Positions 45,298 through 54,918 of a stretch of DNA of 64,000 nt are shown here, one piece after another (position 1 is the stretch's first letter; the number at the start of each line of letters is the position of its first letter). The stretch is taken from assembly GCA_037447655.1 (NCBI GenBank), contig JBBHKE010000591.1, positions 1 through 64,000 of the forward strand, read 5' to 3'. The notes under the pieces were generated by a model, which did not search any database, was not told where the DNA came from, and was given only the letters and a program-made list of their open reading frames with translations. The position numbers were made by a program, and so were the translations under genes. Source of the DNA: Zygnema cylindricum. Lineage: Eukaryota; Streptophyta; Zygnematophyceae; Zygnematales; Zygnemataceae.

Positions 45298-48200
45298 AAG
45301 TCCATGGGAGTGGTACATTTGTTTCCCTTTTCCATCTGGAATTTCTCTAGCAGGTTACCTATTGTTTCTTTATGAGTAAGTCTAATGATCCTTTCCTTGT
45401 CTCTCTCCATTTGAATTCCCAAAATATATATTGCCTCCCCTAAATCCATCATTTCTATTCTGCTTCTAAGATCTTTGTTTAACTTATTGATCTTTTCCAA
45501 AGACTTACTTAACACTAACAGGTAATCCACATAAATTGCAATAAAAATCACACCATTCTCATCTTCAAACATATAGATAGAGCGGCACAGCTTATTCACA
45601 TATATCCCAGACCGGTGAGAAACTCATCTAGTTTCTTATTCCACTGTCGTGGAGCCTGCTTCAGCCCATATAAGGACTTTATGAGCTTGCAGACCATGCT
45701 CTCTTCTCCTTCCTCCACGAACCCCTTTGGTTGCCGCATGAAAATTTCTTCCTCTAACTCACCATTGAGAAAGGCGGTCTTAATATCCATCTGGTGTATT
45801 TCCATGTCTTCCGCTGCCGCTAGACTGAGGAGGATCTTTACTGATGGGAACCAAACAATTGGGGCAAAAGTCTCCTCATAGTCAATCCCCTCCTTTTGGG
45901 TGAACCCCTTTGCTACCAACCGAGCCTTATATCTCTCAAGGGTATTATCTAGGTTTAGTTTTAGTTTAAACACCCATTCACAACTAATCGGTTTTCTGTT
46001 CAGAGGACAGTCCTCTAGTTCCCAAGTATTTGCTTCCATGATGGAGGCCATCTCATCATTTATGGCTAAAATCCATCTTTCTTTCTCTGGACTGTTTACT
46101 GCCTCCGAGTAAGAATGAGTCTCATCTGGGTGAGATAGCTAAGTTACCTTATGAGCGGCTTGTTTTTCCTGTATCCTTTTGCTGCTCTTTCTCCCTCCCT
46201 CAAACTCCGAAGCTGGAATGGAGGGAAGTCTAGGATTTCTCCTTATTGTCTCATCGGCTCCCCTGTCCATGGAAGCCGGTTCCGATTCTTCCTCTTCTGT
46301 CTCCTCGAAGTCCATAGGAATATGTGAGGTTTCCCGTGAGTCTTGTGTATTTTAGATCTCCCCTGAATCTACAATCATGGTTTCACTCATGTCCCTTTCG
46401 GGAGCGACCGAGTTCTCCTCACTTTCGGACTCAAATCTGATTCTTATCTCCTTGGTATATTTGAAGGGGTCAAATAACTTCCCTTCATCCATGACAACTA
46501 GGTGTTTGACTAGAATGATATCTTTTTTTGCTAAGTCATAGACTCTATATCTCTTGACATCCTCATCATATCCTACAACGTATCCAGGTTTTTCCTTAGC
46601 ATCTAGTTTCCAGTTTTTCCTGTCCGTGTCAAAAAATTAAACTTGGCTACCGAATACTATAAGGTGAGAAATATCTGGTTTTCTCCCAACGCATCTCTCA
46701 TAAGGTGTCATTCCTTTTACGGTTGAGGTAAGGTTTATATTCTTAAAGTAGTTGGCACAGTTCATGGCTTCTGTCCAAAATCTCTTTCCTATTTTTTTAT
46801 CGGCCAACATACTACATACACTATCTCCTAGTATTCCGTTCAACCTCTCAACTACCCCATTTTGTTCCGGTTTATATGGTACAGTTTTTTGGTGTTGAAC
46901 TCCCTCATCTCTCAAGTATTCCTCAAACTGGTTAGAGGTATATTCTCCCCTATTATCACTCTTTATTCTCTTAACGGGGGTTTCATGCAGCTTCTCACTC
47001 CATGCTTTATATTCTTTGAAGTAAGTTGGTGTTTTAGACTTTGTTTTAAGGAAGTAGACTCTAGATTATCTAGACCAGTCATCGGTTATTGTCAACATAA
47101 ATCTTTTCCCTCCGACCGAGAGTACTTTTGCGGGTCCCTAGATATCTGTGTGGAACAAATCTAGAACTTTCTCACCCCTATATGTGGCGGCTTTGGGGAA
47201 GGGAAGTCTGTGAGCCTTACCTTGCGCACAACCACTTTATCCCCAAACTGAATGCCTTCTACTACACCAAGCTTCTTCATTTCCCTCAGCCTATCAAAAT
47301 GCACATGTCCCAGCCGCTTATGCCAAATCATCAACTTTGGAACACCAACATAGTAAGCATTCTTCTTTTCATTACTAGGGTTAAGCCTAAACATTCCTTG
47401 GCTACCGTTATCTGCCGTGAAGTAGACTTCAACCCCATACTTAGTCGTAAAGACTCCCTTTCTAGTGAAGGTATCAAACTCTTTGTTATTAAACACAAAC
47501 TTAGAGACAAGATTTTTTACTCAGCTGTGCATAGATGCACTTGAGTCGATTATCTATCCTTCCTTTGGAGCTTCCCGAATTGCTGCGAGAGTACACTTCT
47601 GTTTCTAATGGATCTCTTTCTCCTCCAGACTCTCGTCAAGAAGAAGCTCAAAGGACTCGACCTCGGTCTCTCCTTTCACTTTTGTGACCACAAGTGTTTT
47701 TTTCTTCCCTCCGAAAGAACCCCCTCCACAGTTCTCTTGGAGCCTCAGTTTCGACAACTTAACAAAATCCGCTATGAAGTGTCTTAGCTTTTTGCAAAAA
47801 TGACAAAGACCCTTTGGGGGCTTCGGTCCTCCAAACTAATCTTTCTCTCCTTTGTACGGTTTCTTTGGATCCTTCCCCCACCGGTTTGCTCTTGCAGCTA
47901 GAGCTTGGATGCTCTATCCCCCTCTCCTAATCTCAATTGTGTTTTCCTACACAAGTATCATCCGGACCACTGTGTTCCACTTCCATGAACTGTCTGTCAT
48001 TTCCTGTACTTAGTACACAATGTTTTCATAATCGTCGGGTAACTTCATGATGAGAGTGTTAAATTTCATCTTCATTGTACCTGTCCACCTGGCACTCTCC
48101 ATCTCCATATAAAAACAAGAGAGATCATTACACTAGTCTAACATCTTTCCCCCATTGTAAGTATAATTCCCTAACTTCTGCTCTGCCAACTGGAGCTACT

Positions 48201-48618
48201 GAATAGTACCATCTCTATAGATCTCCACCAAACTCACGCACAACTCCTCGGCCTTATAAATGTAAAGATGCGGGGTCGCCAAAGCCTGGGTGAGGTGTCT
48301 TAGAATGAAGTTTTTGGCAGCCATGTTGATGTCTTCCCACGTTTGGGTATCGTTCTCCGCGGTTTTCAGGGACGTCGCTCCAGGTGCCATGGTAATAAGA
48401 GCATTTGGAGTAAAAAGCGTCTCCTTGCTGCAGCAGATGCTGCTCCAGAAAAACTTACTCCACCAAACCCTGGCGGAGTTCCTTAAGGTGGACGTTTCAC
48501 TTGTCCACTAACAATACCCCAGTATTGTTTTTCGCACAAAGCCCCCATCATCATGGCTTCCCAATAGATGAACCCTGATCCATTGAAGGTGGGTACCCTA
48601 GAGGGTGGGCCCATAACC
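45298..48618 (-). pseudogene. Copia element M3, gag-pol remnant, truncated by M2
   Basis: Minus strand from PBS 48604-48618 and ATG 48614. The gag is broken by many stops. CHFCKKLRHFIADF is a failed zinc knuckle near 47800. Pre-integrase WHKRLGHVHFDRL lies near 47310, and an integrase C-terminal part PEQNGVVERLNGIL at 46637-46915. Reverse transcriptase at 45596-46051 has VFKLKLNLDNTLERYKARLV and SLYGLKQAPRQWN; a following frame (45255-45599) has the active-site box as YVDY instead of YVDD. The sequence stops at 45298, where the LTR of M2 begins inside RT. RNase H and the 3' LTR of M3 are not found in this window. Confidence 0.82.
48604..48618 (-). other. Primer-binding site of M3
   Basis: Minus strand GGTTATGGGCCCACC directly follows the LTR end CA (48619). 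It matches the anticodon arm of plant initiator tRNA-Met, as in P and M1. Confidence 0.75.
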
Positions 48619-49339
48619 TGCTATTCTGTGTCCTCCTTCGGACTCCAGACTTCGGAAGCCTCTAGATAGTTTTTAACTAACCCACTTTCAGCCACAACCA
48701 CTGCTGCCCAAGTAGACAACTTGACAGTTTGACTGCACCCTTGTGCAGCGTGGACTCCCATGAGTCAGTAGCAAAAAGATTCACTGAAAACGACCAACCA
48801 ACCGATAAGTTATAAGGTGGCAAAGATGCCAATTTAAACAAACTCTCAAAGAGAGAGGTGACTGTCTACAAAAAAGTTACTAAGTCCTAAACCCCTCTCA
48901 CAACCCATATCTACTATAGTGCGATCAAATCAATTCACTATGTAGTACAAAAAGGTACTGCGACCGATGTACTTTCTGTACGGCCTGTGTAGGACAAGGC
49001 CATTGAGTGGACGCGTGTCCACGTTTTACTCGTCCTTATGTTCCCCGAAATTTTCGCGACCAAATGTTATCTCTCTACGAGGCACCACGTCATGCCACGT
49101 CCAAAAACGCCAAAGTGACCATTTCGGGATCTCGGCGTCGACATATGTTGTTGGATTAAATTCGACATTAAATGTCAGCCGTCGAAACAAATGTCCGATT
49201 TATTTGTTTCGTGCGGGATCTCGTTCACACGGTATTTTAACTAGTTTTGTGTTCCTTTATTTATAATTCAGTTAATCGGTTTCAAGATCCTGTCACATTT
49301 GGAGTATTTATCAAACACTATATAACTTAACAAACTTCT

Positions 49340-49417
49340 ACGACACACCGGTTAGAGCTGACGGCTAGGCCTCGCTCTGCTGGTAGGAGGTTCGAGTCCT
49401 GCCGGACTCAACCTTTT
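49340..49417 (+). promoter_or_regulatory. Antisense tRNA-like module in the M3 LTR
   Basis: A-box-like ACCGGTTAGAGCTGACGG, then a canonical B-box AGGTTCGAGTCCTGCC, and TTTT at 49414-49417. This has the most tRNA-like T-loop (TTCGAGT) of the set; the acceptor stem is degenerate. Confidence 0.6.
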
Positions 49418-49497
49418 GTTTGAGAGTGACTTATGTCACTCTTTAGTCGTGCCTATGGAGCTAAGGCAGCCATGGCTCAACCACCCTCTCTATCCTT

Positions 49498-50676
49498 TAT
49501 TGATATTTGAGTATTTTCTAGGTCTTTATTAGGATATAAAAAGAGCAGAAGCAGTTTGCCTCTGACTCCCTTTTCCAAGCCCCCACACTTGTTGCAGTCA
49601 CTGAAGGCTGAAAAGGGAGCTAGAGCCATGGCTACCCAAGCTCTCTAGAGAGACAAGTGTAGATAAATGGTAGGTTTACTGAAAGGATGTTGACGGACCC
49701 AAGATTCGATCCTGGTACTTGCCGTCCGTCAAACTTCACATAGCAGGTAGCTTTATCCATTTAGTCTAGGGCTAGTGTTAAGACATATAGGGTTTGGTAA
49801 GTATTTAATTAGTTACACGTAGGCTAGTTCATTTAACTAGAAATAGATACTTAGTGCATAGATATAGTTTAAATTAGTATGGAATACGGTAAGGTGACAA
49901 AACGGATAGCGCGCATTTGTTTCGATAGCGAAACAAATATCGCGCACCATTTTTTAAAGGCTACAATTGAATGTCGGTTTAGATCTAACGGCCGCGATAG
50001 ATGCCGAGATCGCGGAGTAGATTTTTGGCAATTTGCGGTCACCGCCACGTCAATTGACACGTGGCAATATTACATTGGCTTGCGGCATATCCAGGGATAA
50101 TAGGAACAAATCTAGATATGGCATTTGTCGACATTTTCGCCATGTCGTACGATGACCGTACAGAAGGTACACCGGCACCTTTACCTTTATATACTTTACA
50201 GTTTTGTTATTGGTTCGTACCTTAGTACTAGGGGGCTTAGAGAGGGGTTTTAGGACTTAGAATATTTCTGGTAGGTAGCGCCTCTCTCAGAGAGCACTTT
50301 GTATAAATGGCAAACTTTGGCCAGCCATAACTATCAATTTAGTTGACCATTTTCAGTGATTCTCTTTGCTGCCGACTCACGGGATTCCAAGCTAGACAGT
50401 GGTGTAGTCGGTCAGAGTTTTTGCCTGCCTGGGTGGCTGCATTTTTAAGGAAAAGTCAAAGTGGGTGAATGTGTCCAAAAATTATATTCTAACTTTCCAT
50501 TCTGTGGTGGAACTGAGCACATAGAAAGTCTTATTTCACAGGGGTGAAGCTGTAATGGGGTTCTGATTGTCAAGGGGTCAATCAATTGGGTTTATATAAA
50601 CTTGGAGTCGACACTATCTAGATTAGCTTCTTTTGATCTGCGAATTCTGTGTGGCAATGGAGCCCATAGAATTTCA
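49498..50676 (+). mobile_element. Solo LTR C3 (1179 bp), target duplication TCCTT
   Basis: Starts TATTGATATTTGAG (TG mutated to TA) and ends CCATAGAATTTCA. TCCTT is at 49493-49497 and 50677-50681. It interrupts the M3 LTR and is closely related to C2. Confidence 0.88.
49682..49770 (-). promoter_or_regulatory. Antisense tRNA-like module in solo LTR C3
   Basis: Minus strand: TAGACTAAATGGATAAAGC (A-box-like, weaker); 9-bp perfect stem TTGACGGAC/GTCCGTCAA; T-arm CCAGG-ATCGAAT-CTTGG (one wobble). No run of four T follows, unlike the other copies. Confidence 0.5.
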
Positions 50677-50807
50677 TCCTTCAGTGACTACAACAAGTAT
50701 GGTGGCTAAAGAGAGGAGGTGTAGGCAGGCTGTCCGCCTTTTTATTTTTCCATTTTACTGGTCTATTTAGACCTAGAAAATACCGTATAAATCTAGTAAT
50801 TTCAACA

Positions 50808-51996
50808 TGTTCCAGCGTATGTACTTAAAACATAGTACGAGTATAATCTTCAAAAGTTCAAAAGTTCAACTATAGTTCAAAAGTAGGCGTTATCATGTTT
50901 GGCCCTAGTTGTTCACTACGCGAGGTTTTTTCCTTTTCCCAGTTTCTACGTATTGTACGTGACTTTTCAAAAAATCGCAAAAAAACGTCTACTGTAAACT
51001 GAAACTGAAATTTTACGGCAACCTATAGACAAATTACGGTAACTGTTAGAATTTTACGGAAATTGTACGGTAATTGACAAAAAGATTCGATGCTCGTTTC
51101 AATAATTTCTGATAAGTAAACTGAACAGAATGTACACGGAATGTACGGGAAAATATCGTGACGTCTACAGACATTTCCAAAAAGAGACATTGCGGCGTCA
51201 CACTATTTGAGCGCCGTTAGTTTAAAATGTGTACGGGCATCTTCTTCAAATTTTTGAAAAGAAGCCGCCATAAATACTTTAACAGTTGAATGCGAAAATT
51301 CAAGGAAGACGCCATTACCGACGCCATGGCAGTAGTTAGTAAACTCTCGGAGGGGTAGAGAGAGAAGGCCGTGGCTGCCTGTCTGTGAACGACAATTATT
51401 ATGACAAAAGATTAACATTTCGCAGGAATTGAGCCTACGCCCATGTACGTCGTCTGGTATCTACTGGTAGACTTGTCTTTAACCAGTTGATGTAGATTTT
51501 TTGACGCATGCGTGAGGTGTGATAACATTTTAAATACATATTTAATTTTACCACTCATTTAACGAAAAGCGTACAAACTGCGGTACATATTCAATTCATT
51601 TTTTTTAACATGTGTGGATTTATACGGAAAAGAATCATTAACGTTTTTTACAATTTTTTCAGATTGACCTCTCCAATTTCTACGTATTGTGCGCGCGTTC
51701 GAATCGTGCGTAGAATACGTTTTGAACAACAATGTGGTAGGCCTTTGGTAGGCGCACAAAACTTGGCACAAAACTTGGCACAAAACTCGCGCATAGTAGG
51801 CATACTGTATGTGTGTGCGGTTTGCACACCCCTGTACGAACGTACGAATCTGACGTATGATCATAGTACAGCCCACGTCGCCGAACGAATTTTTTTAGCG
51901 AACTGACACGGCTTAGGATGACATTGCGCAGAAAAAAACCGGGAAAAAAAAAAACCGCGGACGGGCAACCAAACAAAGTTTATACCTTGAATGAAC
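50808..51996. repeat. Repeat-derived interval (copies of CATAGTT-element left half and CCGTA-rich repeats)
   Basis: 50873-50900 has a CTATAGTTCAAAAGTAGG terminus. 50975-51170 contains TTTTACGG/AATTACGGTAA motifs, an inverted relative of 21505-22295. 51720-51960 matches 30960-31190 (GCGCACAAAACTTGGCACAA, GAATCTGACGTATGATCA, CACGGCTTAGGATGACATTG). No gene. Confidence 0.55.
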
Positions 51997-52773
51997 CATA
52001 GTTTAAAAGTAGGCGTTTTTATTATTGTTGTGTATCGGTAAAAAACTTATCGCGATAACACCGATATCGATAGTTATCGGTTATCAAACGCTCAAAGGTT
52101 CGATGTATCGGTCCGAGACCAACAAATTCCATATTGGCGATAACTTAAAATATACGCATACTATAATACTTTATAATATAGAATACTACATTATTCACAT
52201 TATATAGCGTGGCATGCCACATATAACAATCTGTTCCGTTTCTACTTAACTGAAAATGATCACGGACAACGCATCACGTAAACGTAGACAAATTTAAAAT
52301 TTATAGTTTTTTTGCAACCACCAACGGGTAGGTTTTAGTAATATTTTTGGCAGTGTGGAATATTTTTTTTTTTTCGTCCCATAAGCCTGGTTGGTCAATT
52401 TGAGGCTTTATTTAGTGTGGCCTTCAAAATTGCAGGCGCTAACATGACAGATTCTCATATCGTAAGTTGTGTTATAGGCTTCTCATGTGATCTTCTTATA
52501 TCGCTACTTTGATCAGCGACCGTTAGATCGTCCAAAATCTGAAGGTTTAGATAAAAAGTACCTCAAAACTCACAAAAAAATATTTTTTTGTCCGAATGTT
52601 TTTCAAAATTTAAACATGACGTTTAATTCTCTATCGATCGACGTGCAGCTCAACCCTGCTACTATTTATTTTCCTTTTGCGGCCAATAAAATATGGGTCT
52701 TAAGGTCATATTGTATGTTTTGCTTACAATAGGCATATTGTATGGGCATACTTTCATGTACTTTTCAACTGTG
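51997..52773. mobile_element. CATAGTT-AAAAGTAGG transposon copy (about 777 bp)
   Basis: The left end is CATAGTTTAAAAGTAGGCG and the right end is ..TACTTTTCAACTGTG (inverted, decayed). Internal 52310-52760 matches 31230-31690. It also contains a CGATATCG-rich block like the hAT-like ends. Flanking 8-mers do not match, so the boundaries are less sure. Confidence 0.5.
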
Positions 52774-53235
52774 ATTAATACAGTGAAAGCGCGGCAAACT
52801 TTGGACAGCGCAGCAAACTCTGGACAGTGGATACCAAGTGGATGGTACTTTTGGTGGGCTGTTCGTTGGAACCTCCAGCCAGGGTGGCCAAAAGCACATG
52901 GCGTGTACGACGCGTTCGGTTCTCATCGCCTGTTCGTGTTGGCGATTTGTTTTACTTTTCACTTGTACATTGCGCGCATCGTCCAAGGTGTACATCGCCC
53001 ACATCGTCCAGTTTGAAGAGACTCGAGTCTCTTCAAACTGAACGATGTGCGGGATTGCTTCGCGAATCTAAAAAAGTTAAAAATCCAACGGTCGATACTT
53101 ACGCCTATAATAGTGGAGCCATCCAGTAAACATGTTTCGTCTGACAAAAATAAAAAAGTGTACGAATCTGTACGAAAGCGTACAGCGTCCAGTAAACAAC
53201 CCCACTTTTCCTCTAATGGAAGTTCACCCTAACCT
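52774..53235. repeat. Repeat 'R-d' with central hairpin (53001-53048)
   Basis: Paralogue of R-c. The hairpin centre is GACTCGAGTC with arms of CAGTTTGAAGA type (16 perfect pairs, 23 with one mismatch). The right end CTAATGGAAGTTCACCCTAAC is the inverted form of the GGGTAACRTTCCATYAG terminus of R-a/R-c. Confidence 0.68.
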
Positions 53236-54015
53236 CCCAAATTGCGACGGGCCTAGCCGTACAGAATCTACTGTAGAAATGTGACCGTGTTCACCATTTT
53301 GAAAGTGAATCCAACACAGGTACTATAGCAGCCCGTTTTTTTAAACAAGAATCGGGAATGACCCAATATTGAAATCAAAATTGGTAAACGTTGGTAATGA
53401 ATTCGACACCTGGCACTAGGTCGTTAATTAACTTTGCTTACGGTAGAGTACAACGCACATCACTTATAGAGTTAATGAATTATTAGGGATGACGCTTTAA
53501 TGGATATAGTTACATTACATTATGTTTTGAAACGTGTCTTTTTTATAGCCGCACATTTGCATAGCTGCTAACAATTATTTTATGAATTCGGATAAAAAAA
53601 ACTCTACCTGAAATTAGAGTGAATAACTCTAATAGCGATGGGCGATGTCTTGTAGTACACGCGTCTTTGCAGTTGTCCTCGATTTGAGTTGTACGTAAAG
53701 TGCAGGTGCCATGTAGATTTGTTTAATGGCCGTTGGCAATTTAGTTATAACAAGAAGAAGAAGATTTTATTTCGAAGAACGCGATTGTAATACCATAAAA
53801 GTACAAAATATGATTGTCACTAAAAAGTATTGATGACCAACGAAGGTTAAAGACCAAAATCCTAAAGGACTAAAAACACAACAAAAATGCGTGAAAAGCC
53901 TAAAAGGAAAGAAAGAAAGCAAGTATAACAAAACCAAACTGTGGAAACACTACAAACTAACCTAGACGCTAAGCCCTCAAACTATACCCAACTAAAGATC
54001 AAAACTATGGATATC
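53236..54015. other. No supported gene; possible TA-MITE relative
   Basis: Around 53449-53646 there is a weak inverted pair (CGCACATCACTTATAGAGTTA against AATAACTCTAATAGCGATG) resembling the 20957/22863 MITE ends. Nothing else was recognised. Confidence 0.3.
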
Positions 54016-54903
54016 TGTTAAAAAGAGGTAATTAATAGTTCACTTCCCTATTTTAGTTTTGTTTTAAAGAAAGAGAGTAAGGATCAAAAGCGCGCCATGG
54101 CTGCCGCCATATTTAGAAAGTGGCAGTTTTTGCAGTTAAGGGTATTTTGGCTAAAATGATGCCTAGGTCTAGATCTGAACTTGAGACCTCTAGATTCTTA
54201 ATAGCCTAACGCCTTAACCATTAAGGCGTTATGAAATGATCCACAATGGGTTTCATAAATATATAAATACTAACGAAACAGCTAATTAACAGCAGACTAA
54301 CCAAAAGGAGCAATTTCTGCATGTACGCGAATCTGAACCGTGTAAAATATGTTTTGATCGGACGGCCGGCATTATAGCCGCCACGCGAAGTGAGCTTTTT
54401 GGCGGCATACGGATATAGCGTCACGCGGTGCCACGTGGCGCCACATTATTTGATACCGGAGAAGATGGGAGGAGGAACCATGGCTTCCGATATGACAGGT
54501 CTCACCTTGTAGACCTTGTTGTACAATGGTTGTACAATAAGTACATCGCCCATTGTACCTTCTTGTACTTTATAGTGTTCCTATTGGACTAGGGTTTAAT
54601 AGTAGGTAGTCGTGAGTAGGCAGACCGAGACTTAGTAATATTTAGGTACCTCTCTCTCTAAGAGAGCTTGTAACTATAAAGGTCATCTTTGACCAGCCAT
54701 AACTTACTGCTCGGGTGAGCAAATTCAGTGATTCTTTTTGCGTTTGACTCAGGGGAGTCTTGTCCTCACAAGGGTGAGGTGGTCAGAATATTTGTGTGCT
54801 TGGGCGGAGCTTATTCAGCGGGAAAGTAGAAGGGGCAAATATTATCCTAGAGGCTTTACATAAGCTGCTCATTCTGTGGGTCAATGGAGACCACATAATT
54901 TCA
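54016..54903 (+). repeat. 5' LTR of copia P (888 bp)
   Basis: TGTTAAAAAGAGG..ATTTCA; nearly identical to 59334-60224. It contains an antisense tRNA-like module at 54153-54231. Confidence 0.93.
54153..54231 (-). promoter_or_regulatory. Antisense tRNA-like module in the P 5' LTR
   Basis: Minus strand: TAACGCCTTAATGGTTAAGG (A-box-like, as in Ser/Leu tRNAs; also an 11-bp hairpin), AGTTCAGATCT (weak B-box), TTTT at 54153-54156. Confidence 0.5.
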
Positions 54904-54918
54904 GGTTATGGGCCCACC
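54904..54918 (+). other. Primer-binding site overlapping the gag start codon
   Basis: GGTTATGGGCCCACC directly follows the LTR. It is complementary to the anticodon arm of plant initiator tRNA-Met, the mode known for Drosophila copia and yeast Ty5 (half-tRNA primer). The ATG at 54908 inside it is the first Met of gag. Confidence 0.78.

Larger units (their letters stand above)
48619..50807 (-). repeat. 5' LTR of M3, split by solo LTR C3
   Basis: Minus orientation: TGTTGAAATTACTAG at 50807 to the CA at 48619. It is interrupted by C3 (49498-50676) and its TCCTT duplication. Without these it is about 1005 bp. It is diverged from the M1/M2 LTR but shares TATTTTCTAGGTCT. Confidence 0.78.

Noticed and set aside
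49340-49417. Functional tRNA gene
   Set aside because: The B-box is canonical, but the acceptor and anticodon stems are degenerate and the block sits at the same place in an LTR as in the other elements; it is better described as a tRNA-like module.
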